Below, in pieces: positions 25,651 to 35,365 of a stretch of 64,000 nt of DNA. Source of the DNA: Oasisia sp. SBJ-2009 (Eukaryota; Annelida; Polychaeta; Sabellida; Siboglinidae); NCBI GenBank assembly GCA_964017155.1, contig OZ024867.1:12234934-12298933 (forward strand), in the 5' to 3' direction. The notes beneath the pieces are model-generated. The model saw nothing but the letters and a program-made list of their open reading frames with translations. It was not told where the DNA came from and made no database searches. The stretch's first letter is position 1. Each line of letters starts with the position of its first letter. The position numbers were made by a program, and so were the translations under genes.

Positions 25651-28600
25651 AATGGCATAGTTTAAACAACGTGGCACTAATGTCGCGCTGATTATTTTCC
25701 TACGTTCACATTGTTTACATAAACAGCTGATCATCTAGGGCATCTCCAGGCACGGTCAGGCTACGACTGTCAAGTCATAGACAGTATCAAAGCATATTTC
25801 TGCGTAGTATGTTATTCAGTAAACATTTAGGTAATTTTGCATGCACTTGAACATGTTATATTATATAATAAAAATAATAAAAAATTATTTATAGTATCTG
25901 CAAGTTGTCAACAGTAATATCTCATACATTACAATACAGTAAATGCATGATGAAATTAGTGTTATAAGTGTTGAAATACATTTTGTTATTATATTTGCTT
26001 TCAGGCATCATCTCGGAGAATGTCTGCCACAGAACGGAAGTTTGGGTACGTGAAAGTCCTGAATGAGATGGGGATTTCACACTTCCCGACTGAGGACGAC
26101 ACTGACGAGACATCGACATTGCTGATCCGCACTGCCATGCTTCCTGCACTTGTGGAGTCTATGCCATGCAAGTCTTGCAGACAGTGCTCCGTCACCATTC
26201 GAGTGGTCAACTGTGAGCTTGGCATGGTATGTTGTTTGGAGTGTGTTTGCACCAGCTGCGGTGAGGTGAACGGCTCAACAAAGACGTCAGAGACCATTGC
26301 AAATTCCAAGTCGCACGTTGTGGTCAGGTCTGCCGTCTCTGCGACCATGGACATGGGTGTCGGACATGCCGGACTCATGAAATTCTGCCGGTACATGGAC
26401 ATGCCAGTGATGCATCATTCGACGTACCACTCTCACGTGAAGATCATCACTGCTGCTAGCATGCAAGTGGCAAATGACGTGATCTGCGAAGCTGCAGAGA
26501 CCGTGCGCAGTGTGCATCGCGAACTTGACCCCTCCATTGATACATCCGATGTCATCGACCTCACTGTCAGCTTTGATGGTTCTTGGATGACCCGAGGCCA
26601 CAAATCCCTCTATGGCATCGGGTGTGTCGTGGAGGTGGTAACGGGACTGGTCATCGACTTCGCCATCGTCTCGTTGTACTGCCACATGTGTGCATGTGCC
26701 GCATCCCGCTATGGTGGCAAGCACACACGAGACTTCAAACGCTGGCACAACACTCACAAGGACTGCAACATCAACTACGTTGGTAATTCTGGTGCAATGG
26801 AGGTGGAAGCAGCCGAGATCTTGTGGTCACGCTCCATGGAGAAGCACAACTTCCGATACACGACTGTGCTCTCCGACGGTGACTCTCGTACGTACAAGCG
26901 CCTGTGCGACCTGGATGTGTACGATGGCATCCCAATCACTAAAGAAGAATGCGTGAATCACGTAGGGAAACGAATGAGCACTGCGTTGCGGAACTTGACC
27001 AAGGAGAAGAAGAAGACGGGGGTGACTCTTGGTGGCCGTGGTCATGGCAAGCTGACTCAGGATGTCATCGACAAGCTCACGTACTACTACAGCAATGCCA
27101 TACGAAGCTGCACTGGAGACGCTGATGCCATGCGCAATGCAGTCTTCGCCTCATTCTTTCACGCCATCTCAACGGATGAAGACCCTCACCATGACCGCTG
27201 CCCAGTTGGCCCTGGCAGCTGGTGCTTCTTCCAGAAAGCACGTGCAAAGGGAGAAGAGCCAGGACCACACAAAGAGAACATCAAAACCCCTCTGTCTAGA
27301 GATGTTGCTGAGGAGGTGAAGAATGCGTACATCCGTCTCGGCCATCCAGATCTGCTCCGTCGATGTCTGACAGGAGGGACGCAGAATGCAAATGAGAGCC
27401 TTCATGCAAAGGTCTGGAGAAAATGCCCGAAGACTGGCTTCGTCGGACTGCAGCGCGTCATTGCAGCCACGTGCTATGCCACTGCAGAATTCAACCAGGG
27501 ATTTGAATCTGCAGTGGCACGCAGCTTTGCAGCTATGGGGATGAAGGTGGGCAGCCACACAATGGCATCTGCAGGCAAGGCAGACGCTAAACGGTTGTGG
27601 CAGTCGATTCGGCAGGTGGAGGAGTCCACACAAGCTGCTCGCCGTGCACGGAAGGTTGCTCGAGCAAGAGCCCATGATGAGAGCTATCAAGCTGGAGGAT
27701 TTTAGGGTGTGTTAGGTAGTGTGAACTGTAGTGGACTCCCATTTCACTGAACTGTCGATTTATGTGCTGTGCTACATATGCATTTTGTCTCTTTCAGATT
27801 TGTTTTTTGAGATGTGCAGCTGTTTACACATTAGTTTGTAGTGCAAATGTTCTTATTTCTTTTCTGTTTTGTAGCTTGAAACATTAATTAAATGTGTGAA
27901 AAGTTTCATCTATCTGCGTGAGTTTTTAGTTTTTGTAATTTATATGTCAATGTACCAAAACTTTGAATGCGATTTTCTCAGAAACACGTTTTTCCGCCAA
28001 ACCAGTGGTTTCTTGTAAAATTTTCCGAGCTTCTACTGAACCGATTTGTTTGAAACTTTGCACACAGTGACTTGATTGTGTGAACTTTGTAATGGTAAGA
28101 ACAGTTTTTTGAAAATGTGTCTGGTTTTCATATAATGAACCATAAATGCAAGTGAATCCCATATTTCCGCACCTTTGTTTTTGTAAAATCTGCCAAAAAA
28201 AAACTTTTGGGACAATTGAAAAAACATTACCCCATTACAACTATTGGTATGTGTAGTATAAGCATGCAAAATTTGGGTCCTATATGTTCAGTAGTTACTG
28301 AAATATTTTTACAAATATTCCAATCCAAGATGGCCGCCATAGCGTGGGAAAATCTTGCGGGAATAGTCTGAAAAAAATTCACATGTATCTTGTTATCATG
28401 AAGCATAATCTCTGAAAGTTCCAACACTCTAAGTTAAATAATATCGAAATAAAAAATAAAATAAAAAAAGTAACCACGGATCCCCACATTTACCCTTAAG
28501 CTAGTTTACAAACTTTCAAATGTGCCTGATGACATGAAATGGGCTACAAACACACACATGACACCGTTTACACTCACTTTCAAGGCATAACTAACAATCT

Positions 28601-29614
28601 CTATTTTTTTGCTCCTTCATTTTTTAACCTGTCCACCACCCGTCCACCCATATTTCCATATTCGTTTTTAGCCGTCCAAAAGACGGGTGGACAGGTCTCT
28701 ACGTAAAGCAAAGGTAATAGTATAGGTCTCTACATAGTGCTTTCTGAGTATAAAATTATCAGTATCTTGTAAATTATAGCTATGTTAGATTTATCCGTGA
28801 TGACTTACACAGTTGACATGTATTCGCCAGGGAAGGATCCTAAATTCCAAGCAGATGTCAGTATAATAATAATAATAATAAAAGCATTTATATAGCACCA
28901 TAAATCCAAGTTACATTGTTCGAAGGCGCTGCTACAAGAAATCACAGAAAGAAACTAAAAGTTAAAAATCATTAAAACATGGTATCAAATATTGAAATAA
29001 GTTATCATAAAAATATAGATACTTATAAATAATAGTCAGTAATAGTATATGTCTCTACATAGTGCTTGCAGAGTATCTGAGTATCTGTTAAGGGGTCATC
29101 CATAATTATCATCATTTTCACAAGCGTAAAAACCGTACGCTGGGGGGAGGGGGTATGACTTGAACGTACGCTTTTTTAATGTTGAAAAATAATGACAAAA
29201 ACGATGTGCCCACTTATCGCTCGCTCGCTCATCCTCACACAAGGGAGAGGTAAAGACCGCCAAAACAAAAAGAAAATAGTGCTCGAATGATTTGCTTGTA
29301 TGCTAGTGATTCATCAGAATGACGCATTATTGCGAAACATGGCAACTGTGAAACACTGTCATCATTTTCACCATTTACACTTGTACACTTTCAAGGGGGG
29401 GTCAGAAAAAGTGTACGGTTTGTACGCTTGTGAAAATGATGATAATTATGGATGACCCCTAAGTTAGAGCTATGTTAGATCTATCCGTGCTGACTTACAC
29501 AGTGGGCACGTATTCGCCAGGGAAGCTGTCAGTTGTGTACGAGATCAACATGCAGGTCTTTCCCACAGTTCCGTCGCCCACGACGACGCACTTAATGGGC
29601 CGACCAGTTGCCAT
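19863..29614 (-). CDS. Mig-2/Mtl-type Rho-family small GTPase (Rac subfamily), five exons, 195 residues
   Basis: CDS joins 29614-29499, 24305-24191, 22671-22554, 21315-21155 and 19940-19863 on the minus strand; 588 bases including the stop, with phases consistent throughout. The protein starts [15 protein letters not shown]. It carries the P-loop GDGTVGKT, switch I with YVPTVFDNY, switch [15 protein letters not shown], the TKID guanine-specificity motif, SAL, and a C-terminal CRLL prenylation box (Leu at the last position predicts geranylgeranylation). The [18 protein letters not shown] and SALTQRGL blocks and the 195-residue length resemble Drosophila Mtl and nematode MIG-2, membrane-anchored switches acting on actin, cell migration and axon guidance. 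The polybasic tail is weak (GGKK only). Exon 1 has an acceptor just upstream of the ATG (about 29,638), so a noncoding 5' exon lies further upstream. Intron 1 hosts an oppositely oriented DNA transposon. Confidence 0.9.
20150..20445. repeat. TA microsatellites in Mig-2-like intron 4
   Basis: TA runs at 20,169-20,207 and 20,371-20,432 in very AT-rich DNA. Confidence 0.9.
20765..21150. repeat. Minisatellite B, about 40-bp units, next to Mig-2-like exon 4 donor
   Basis: About nine units of the type acctgtccaaatgaagggt tgacaggtctctaaatgc. Each unit has acctgtc/gacaggt as an inverted pair, and its minus strand reads ggacaggtaaaatg, donor-like. The last unit ends caggtctctagataaagcta, like the right end of MITE A. 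Confidence 0.85.
21155..21315 (-). CDS. Mig-2-like exon 4
   Basis: Acceptor cctgccgcag, donor GTGAGA. It encodes [28 protein letters not shown] and [12 protein letters not shown]. The donor lies about a dozen bases from a 40-bp tandem repeat. Failure to splice would add VRLVALSRD and a few more residues before a stop, removing the CAAX box. Confidence 0.92.
22554..22671 (-). CDS. Mig-2-like exon 3
   Basis: Acceptor tcttcccaccag, donor GTCAGT. Encodes [16 protein letters not shown] through PLLLIG. Phase 0 in, phase 1 out. Confidence 0.92.
23905..24085 (+). repeat. Interspersed repeat family F, copy 3
   Basis: In Mig-2-like intron 2; gtctctaccctattctggggtaa to gtgctgccacctcacagag. About 110 bp from exon 2. 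Confidence 0.65.
24191..24305 (-). CDS. Mig-2-like exon 2
   Basis: Acceptor gatttag, donor GTATAT (non-consensus but GT). Completes the Val codon and encodes [12 protein letters not shown] through switch II to LSYPQ. Confidence 0.92.
24772..24843 (+). mobile_element. MITE family A, copy 1, left half
   Basis: Starts cagggctttatgcagg and matches the full copy at 42,397. Interrupted at its TTAA by the Kolobok-type element; continues at 28,496. Confidence 0.75.
25230..25390 (+). promoter_or_regulatory. Putative transposase promoter/5'UTR with two inverted CCAAT boxes
   Basis: ATTGG occurs twice just upstream of the ATG: gacgattggctg (about 25,255) and gctgattggttg (about 25,297). The block is GC-richer than its surroundings and ends at the start codon. 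Promoter role is inference from motif and position. Confidence 0.35.
25391..27705 (+). CDS. Mutator-like (Kolobok-type?) transposase, two exons, 620 residues
   Basis: CDS joins 25391-25552 and 26005-27705. Exon 1 encodes a basic start ([15 protein letters not shown]) and ends before gtaagt. Exon 2 begins after tgctttcag and enters [15 protein letters not shown] in frame. Features by residue of the 620-aa product: a Cys cluster near 108-140 ([17 protein letters not shown]), the FDGSW motif with D245, SDGDS with D345/D347, and NANES with E518, the likely acidic catalytic triad. A C-x2-C-x-C segment (CHMCAC) and a conserved SWCFFQKA block lie between; the C-terminus is basic. The full-length uninterrupted frame argues for recent activity or for constraint. 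Transcription runs opposite to the host GTPase gene. An internal Met at 26,020 is an alternative start if the intron is not used. Confidence 0.82.
25612..25650. repeat. TA microsatellite in transposase intron
   Basis: Alternating TA, interrupted by a few C/A, inside the 452-bp intron 25,553-26,004. Confidence 0.9.
28496..28709 (+). mobile_element. MITE family A, copy 1, right half
   Basis: Runs ttaagctagtttacaaac... to gacgggtggacaggtctct acgtaaagc, matching copies at 30,204-30,432 and 42,470-42,708. Confidence 0.75.
28715..28836 (-). pseudogene. Duplicated fragment of Mig-2-like exon 1 end, its donor and adjacent intron
   Basis: Near copy of 29,036-29,091 joined to 29,460-29,526. On the minus strand it still reads FPGEY, then altered residues, then TV and an intact GTAAGT donor, but it lacks the P-loop part. 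It cannot replace exon 1. It lacks the MITE present in the real locus, so it preserves the empty site. Confidence 0.75.
29092..29459. mobile_element. MITE family C, 368 bp, TAA target duplication
   Basis: Terminal inverted repeats of about 50 bp starting ggggtcatccataattatc at both ends; flanked by TAA (29,089-29,091 and 29,460-29,462). TAA fits PIF/Harbinger-like insertions (inference). Centre is G-rich and has no ORF. Confidence 0.75.
29499..29614 (-). CDS. Mig-2-like exon 1 (coding part)
   Basis: ATG at 29,614-29,612; P-loop and the start of switch I; ends within the Val codon of YVPTV before the donor GTAAGT (29,498-29,493). Upstream, the sequence reads cccacacacag then GTACATCC..., a likely acceptor for a short 5'UTR part of this exon (29,637-29,615). 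Confidence 0.92.
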
Positions 29615-29756
29615 GGCAACAATCTCACTGGATGTACCTGTGTGTGTGGGAAACAGAACACATCCTGTAAAGAAATCAACGCATTCCACATTTGACTTAG
29701 AAGTTTTGTCAGATGTCCAGTCACATCATTTACCCCCCCCCCCCCCGTCTTGAGGT

Positions 29757-29827
29757 AGGGCGGCATGCAGGACCAAATTTGTACCAGTCACACATGTTTT
29801 GGTGGACACATGGATGTCACCTATTAA
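29757..29827 (+). mobile_element. MITE family A, copy 2, left half
   Basis: Matches ggcatgcaggacca... to gtggacacatggatg of the full copy; broken at TTAA by the palindromic element 29,828-30,203. Confidence 0.7.
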
Positions 29828-30203
29828 AGGGGCACTGTATGGGATTGAACATTCCACGCGAAACAGCAAAATTTGGCCGACCCGCGAGGAGGCAGCACCG
29901 TCAGTACCTAAAAATATCTTGTTGAATTTGAATCAAACACGGACACGCGCCTCTCTTTTCCAATCTATTACAGATGTTTCCACAACTGCACAGTCCAGGA
30001 TCACTTTTAAAAGCCATGAGTTAAAAATAGCAACAACAGTTATCACGCGGCACGCTTATCTTGTCAGTTGTCGCAGTTTTGTCCACCGCTCTGCTGTGCA
30101 ACATCGTCAACAAGATATTTTTAGGTACTGACGGTGCTGCCTCTCGCGGGTCGGCCAAATTTTGCCGTTTCGCGTGGAAGTTTCAATCCCATACAGTGCC
30201 CCT
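29828..30203. mobile_element. Palindromic TTAA MITE, 376 bp
   Basis: Near-identical inverted repeats of about 97 bp beginning AGGGGCACTGTATGGG, with a ~180-bp centre. TTAA at 29,824-29,827 and 30,204-30,207. Non-autonomous piggyBac/Kolobok-type by target duplication. Confidence 0.85.
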
Positions 30204-30432
30204 TTAAACTAGTTTACAAACTTTAAATGTGTCTGATGACCTGAAATGGACTACTAAGTTACTAACATACACGTGACACCATTTACACTCACTAATAAGG
30301 CAAAACTGACAATATCTATGGTTTGGGAAGACTTATTTGCTCCATTGTTTACCCGTCCACCCATATTTCTACCCGCCCACAACAGGTTGTACCCATCCAA
30401 ATGACGGGTGGACAGGTCTCTGCATAAAGCTA
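30204..30432 (+). mobile_element. MITE family A, copy 2, right half
   Basis: Continues ctagtttacaaactttaaatg... and ends gacgggtggacaggtctct gcataaagctat, as in copies 1 and 3. Confidence 0.7.
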
Positions 30433-32732
30433 TGTAGGGCGGTCATTGGCTACTCGCTTGGCCCTAGGCTGTCCAGATACTGCTTGACCACTGGTGTGGG
30501 GGCAACCACCACTGGTTTGATTTGTGACTGGCTAAAGGCTAAAATTGAATCCTGAATACAGGCCTGAGCCCGGTGACACCAATTTATATAACCAACTGCC
30601 TATTACCCAGTGACACCTACAACAAACCACTGGAAATCTGTCAACACCATGACAAGCCAGCCGGACACTGTCACTGGTGTGTAGTGGAAATACTGTCCTT
30701 AGTAATACTGAGCACTATGGACATTTGCGTTTGGAGACAACTAATTCAATTTAACACCGAATTGTTTTTAATGCTAAATTTTCCTGTAGAACTATTTATC
30801 TTTGTGAAATGTTCCACTGCCGATGACATTTGACGTGCAAAAACATTGATGGACAGTTTAACATGAGTGTTAGTCACCAGACAAAACATCTACCACATTT
30901 TGACACAACCCCCCAGTCCAGCTGTTCCAGGAAGTTTGTGTGGCCAAGTGCCAGTGTTGTCTGTTGGCTTTAGACTTTACTCTCTGGAACCATAACATGA
31001 GGGGAGACTGTCTGCAGGCCTAATGCAAGAGTTAAAATCTGGTTCCTAGTTCCATGTATCATGAAACTGGTCCTTTGAAATCATAAGCATACTGGGATTA
31101 CTGGCAGTTGCAGTGTCATGTTATATTTGAAATATTTTAAGTCTTTCAGCAAATCCTAACTCAGAATTGTATTGATCAATACAAAACATTTAAAGCATAT
31201 GTAATATATAGACACTTGGGGTTACAGTCACACTACAACACTGTTATCACTATGTACGCAGTTATTCAATATGTTAGATTGTATAGTTCCCACATACAAT
31301 TGAGTAACTGTCACCCATGCTACACAATTTGTTTTGCTTCAACATCAATGTTAACTTTCAACTCGTCAATTATCAATTACTATTATCAATATTACTAATT
31401 TTCTGAATGCCCTGTTATGGGTGCAATGTAGGCCCTGTCAGGGGTGCGATGTTGTTTGACTGGTCGTCTGCACATGTTCTTGTACAGTTACACTTTGATA
31501 AAGCCATCATCAAGAGCCAAAAACAAGAGTGTTTTATCTAGATATGTTGCCTACCCTTTTAAAATATTTGTAAATTTCTTTCGACTAGGCGTGTTTAAAT
31601 TGTTCTAAAACACAAATTAAAATAGTTTAATCTGACTACTTTGTACCAGAAGTGATGTAGAATCCTTAATACACAACATTTTGTCGAAATGGAGGTAGGG
31701 ATAGATTCAACACTGACACTGTCTGTGATGTCCTTGTCACTGACACTGTCAGTCACACACTGACAGTATTTTTCATGTGTCGTAAGGTTAAAATGACAGT
31801 ATTTTTGATAAGCCAAGGCAAAGCGTCCAAGCACAATTATCAATGACTATGACAGCCAGAGTGTCACTAACAGTGTCAGTGACAGGTAATCTGCAATGTC
31901 ACTGTCAGACGCCGGCCGATATAATCGGTGTGAACCTGTGATGACATAATCAATGTAATCCGTAATCGCTGCTTTTCATGCTAGAAGTTGTTTTCTTTGC
32001 ACCAATACTAAAACAAAGCCGAAAACACCAGCTACACATGCTTAAATATCATTCTGCGACGAACATGTATTCGTAATAAATCGACGAAGCCGTTGACAGA
32101 AACTGTGGCGCCAGCGGATTATCCGGGATGTGACATTAATCAAGATTATCGAATTGCAGAAGCTTCGTTGGTCGCTGTATCAGGAAAATATACAAAACGC
32201 ATCTACACAATGATAAACACCGCACCTTGATATCTGGTAGCAAGATATTCTTCTCTGAATCGCGCTTTCACGCCCGGAATTAAACATTTGCAAGCAGCCT
32301 CCTACATCTCACGGCAGCCATTGACGGTTCATTGTAAAAGCCGGACCGGTTCCCGGATACGGGTCGGGTACGAGAGATAGATGTAGCATATTTGCGTATT
32401 TGTAATTTTGCCACCACAATTTCATACTGATTATAAAACCCTGGAGCCGATCTAGATTGGGTAATTACTTATATAGACCGTCATTGTTTAAAGGAATACA
32501 ACAGTGTGTGTGTGTGTGTGTGCGTGTGCTTGTGCTTGTGTGTGCGTGTGCGTGTGTACACGTACACACATACACATTATATATATAATATAATATATAT
32601 ATATAATATATATATTATAATATATATATATATTTATATATGTATATATATATTATAATAGATACATATATATTGTTACTATATGTATATATATATATAT
32701 TATAATAGATATATTATATATATATATTGTTA

Positions 32733-32776
<44 letters not shown>

Positions 32777-33100
32777 GTATATATATATATATTGTTACTA
32801 TATATTGGGTGTTGACACCTCTGTCACACGGCTAATTTATCCAATGGTATATTAAACGTGAATAGAATCGTCAAAGTGTACATACCTCCCACCTGTTCTA
32901 TAAAAAGAAACAAACATTAATTCAACTGGTGGTCGAAAGAAGCTTCCTACCCTAAGATTAAAAGGAGGTAAACACCTGACACACAGGAAGCGTTATTCTG
33001 GCGTCACTACGGGGGAGCAGCGGGAAAGCCCCACCAGGGGGACATTGCACAAGTGAGACGTTTAACAAGAGTATCACAGGGCGGTTAAATTCGAGTTATC
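30433..33100. other. Spacer upstream of Mig-2-like gene; possible promoter region
   Basis: 30,433-31,900 unremarkable AT-rich DNA with some gtgtcagtgac-type short repeats (31,690-31,910). 31,910-32,370 is richer in CpG and could hold the minus-strand noncoding first exon implied by the exon 1 acceptor; no exact start can be given. GT array 32,500-32,560, TA array 32,577-32,800. Confidence 0.4.
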
Positions 33101-33133
33101 ACAAGGGAAGAGGAAGTAACTACTACTATTTAG

Positions 33134-33187
33134 ATGGCGGAAGCCATTAGCGAAAACGGAACAAGGGACTTGTGTGCCGTTTACAGG
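33134..33187 (+). CDS. Candidate first coding exon, weak
   Basis: ATG in a good context (tttagATGGCGGAAGCC) reads MAEAISENGTRDLCAVYR and meets cag|gttaaa. Donor is weak and no downstream exon is assigned. Could equally be 5'UTR. Confidence 0.2.
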
Positions 33188-33311
33188 TTAAAAATACATT
33201 ACTACCTGTGAACATTCGTTCATCCGGGGCATTATATGTTTAGAAAGTGTTTAAAGACATATCTTTTTATTAGGCATTTCAATTAATTAAAATTGTTATG
33301 AAATGACGGAC

Positions 33312-33405
33312 ATTGCTTTAGAATTTCTGTTTAGTGTCATACACGTTTTAATCAGTGTTTATGTTTTAGATTAATTTATAAATATATATATATATATATT
33401 ATATA

Positions 33406-33446
<41 letters not shown>

Positions 33447-33549
33447 TTATATATATATATAATATATATATATATAAATCTATAAATTAATCTAAAACAT
33501 AAACACTGATTAAAACGTGTATGACACTAAAAAGAAATTCTAAAGCAAT
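33312..33549. repeat. Long inverted repeat with TA centre
   Basis: Arms of about 77 bp (33,312-33,388 and 33,473-33,549), near perfect, start attgctttagaatttct; centre is TA-rich. Could be a fold-back MITE. Confidence 0.85.
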
Positions 33550-33918
33550 ATATATATATATATATAATATATATATATTTCCGTACATAGTTTTAGTAAA
33601 GGTTTTAATTTTATATTAATTTATATAATTTACATATCACGTTTTAGTACTATACATCTTAAAAGCAGTGTTTAATTTATTTTAAATTAATTTACAAAGG
33701 TTTACTAGAACAAAACAATTATATGATTAGTAATAATTTATATAATTTACATTTGTATTTATTAATATACATTTAGTACATTTCTTGTGCAGTGCATCGA
33801 TCCGCCATGAGGGAATTACCGCTATATAAAAACTGTATTATTATTATTAATATTACTATTATTTAAATATAGACGGTGTGGCGCGTGATGAAGAAATAGT
33901 TGTCATAATATTGCTGAT

Positions 33919-34021
33919 ATGAGTAGGGCAAATGCGGAGATAAGGAAGCAAATTAAAAATAATGTCGCATGTGATGTGTCACTTGATGAAGGTATCGAAG
34001 GTGTCCAGCAAGTGAAGCCGG
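33919..34021 (+). CDS. Candidate first coding exon of an unidentified + strand gene
   Basis: ATG at 33,919 reads MSRANAEIRKQIKNNVACD...GVQQVKPG and ends at a consensus donor g|gtaagt. Not recognised. Charged, soluble-looking. No partner exon could be assigned. Confidence 0.35.
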
Positions 34022-34539
34022 GTAAGTCGAAAGATGTATTTTGACCACATCATACATCGTCCAGAAATACTCTTCGTGCTGTGAGCATTTATTTATGGCA
34101 ATAAGTTGGTACATGGTTTCAGCCCCGACTCAATGAAAACTATCTATAGTTCCTATTCCAACAGACAATAAGAATTATTAGTTGGTATATTCGACATTTT
34201 TAGAGCTATTACTCTTAGCAGAGTTGTTTTTAAACTGTCTGGTGTTGTTACATTTATCTAAGGAACAAAATGCGTTTGCAACATCGTATTGGCAGTGTGG
34301 ATTTAAGCCAAATATGTCCAGTACTCACTGCACAAAGGGGTAGGCCGACATGTTATGATAGAGACAATGAATTATTATAATGCAAAACTTTATTAACAAT
34401 ACTATATGCACTCATATTAGAAGGCTAAACACACTCGTACGAGCGCTACTTTAAAAAGGGTGAAAAAGGAAGGAAGCATATGGCCAGTGTGTCTCAAAAC
34501 AATGAAGTCGCCATCTTTCTATGAGATGTCTCCATAAAT

Positions 34540-34710
34540 TACACCGCATCTACGCGAGAGATGTGACGTCACAGTGTCTGCGACGTCATCAGACTTGCCG
34601 CCATCACACCGCTATCTGGCGAATGACGGCTGTTTGGAGTTGTCAGTGCCGTGTCATTTTGAAAATGTCGATAGCGTCTGGAGACCTACTACTTGTGTCT
34701 ATGTGAGTGA
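34540..34710 (+). promoter_or_regulatory. CRE-containing, CpG-rich promoter-like block with short candidate exon
   Basis: Contains gtgacgtcacag and gcgacgtcatc (CRE/ATF-type sites) within 25 bp. Then ATG at 34,664 reads MSIASGDLLLVS before gtgagt. Promoter and exon are inference. Confidence 0.3.
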
Positions 34711-35019
34711 AGTTATGGTTTTCGATTAGTAGGCACAAAAATTTTGTGTTACGATGTTTTCGTAATAATTCTTCAGAAACGTCGATCCCCGTCCTCCCGT
34801 ACCCGTGAAGTAGAAACTCTCTTCTCACCTGAATGAAACTGCGCAATGTAGAGTAAACGAACTTACGAACTGACCAGTAGCATACGATACGAACCCGGGT
34901 TCTCCGAGCCAATACTCCACTGCTGTGTCTGCATCTCATCCAACCTCCAGGGAAAATTTCCCCTTGCCTGCTCCTTCCGTCGCCTACACGCTCTATGTGC
35001 CATTCTGTTACAAGACGTG

Positions 35020-35211
35020 TGTGTGTATGTATGTATGTATGTATGTATGTATGTATGTATGTATGTATGTATGTATGTATGTATGTATGTATGTATGTAT
35101 ATATGTACGTACGTACGTACGTACGTATGTATGTATGTATGTATGTATGTACGTACGTATGTATGTACGTACGTATGTATGTACGTGTGTGTGTATGTGT
35201 GTATGTATGTA

Positions 35212-35259
<48 letters not shown>

Positions 35260-35365
35260 TATGTATGTATGTATGTATGTATGTATGTATGTATGTACGT
35301 ATGTATGTACGTGTGTGTATGTATGTATATGTGTGTGTGTGCGTGTGTGCGTGTGTGCGTGAAAA
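35020..35365. repeat. GTAT/GT/ACGT microsatellite
   Basis: gtatgtat with gtac variants and a GT core. Frames on both strands are open (MYVCMYVC or HTYIHTYI types) but low complexity, not genes. Confidence 0.95.

Larger units (their letters stand above)
24844..28495 (+). mobile_element. Autonomous-looking DNA transposon (Mutator-like/Kolobok-type) with TTAA target duplication
   Basis: 3,652 bp flanked by TTAA (24,840-24,843 and 28,496-28,499). Left end GGCAAAATGCGGGGA; right end, reverse complemented, GGGTAAATGTGGGGA, 12 of 15 identical. Two-exon transposase inside (25,391-27,705). TTAA duplications are established for Kolobok and piggyBac; the protein resembles the metazoan 'Mutator-like transposase domain' group. 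Assignment to Kolobok is inference. The element interrupts a MITE copy, whose halves join cleanly across it. Confidence 0.75.

Noticed and set aside
26287..26757. Long minus-strand ORFs over the transposase
   Set aside because: Shadow frames of the real + strand transposase, which has clear motifs.
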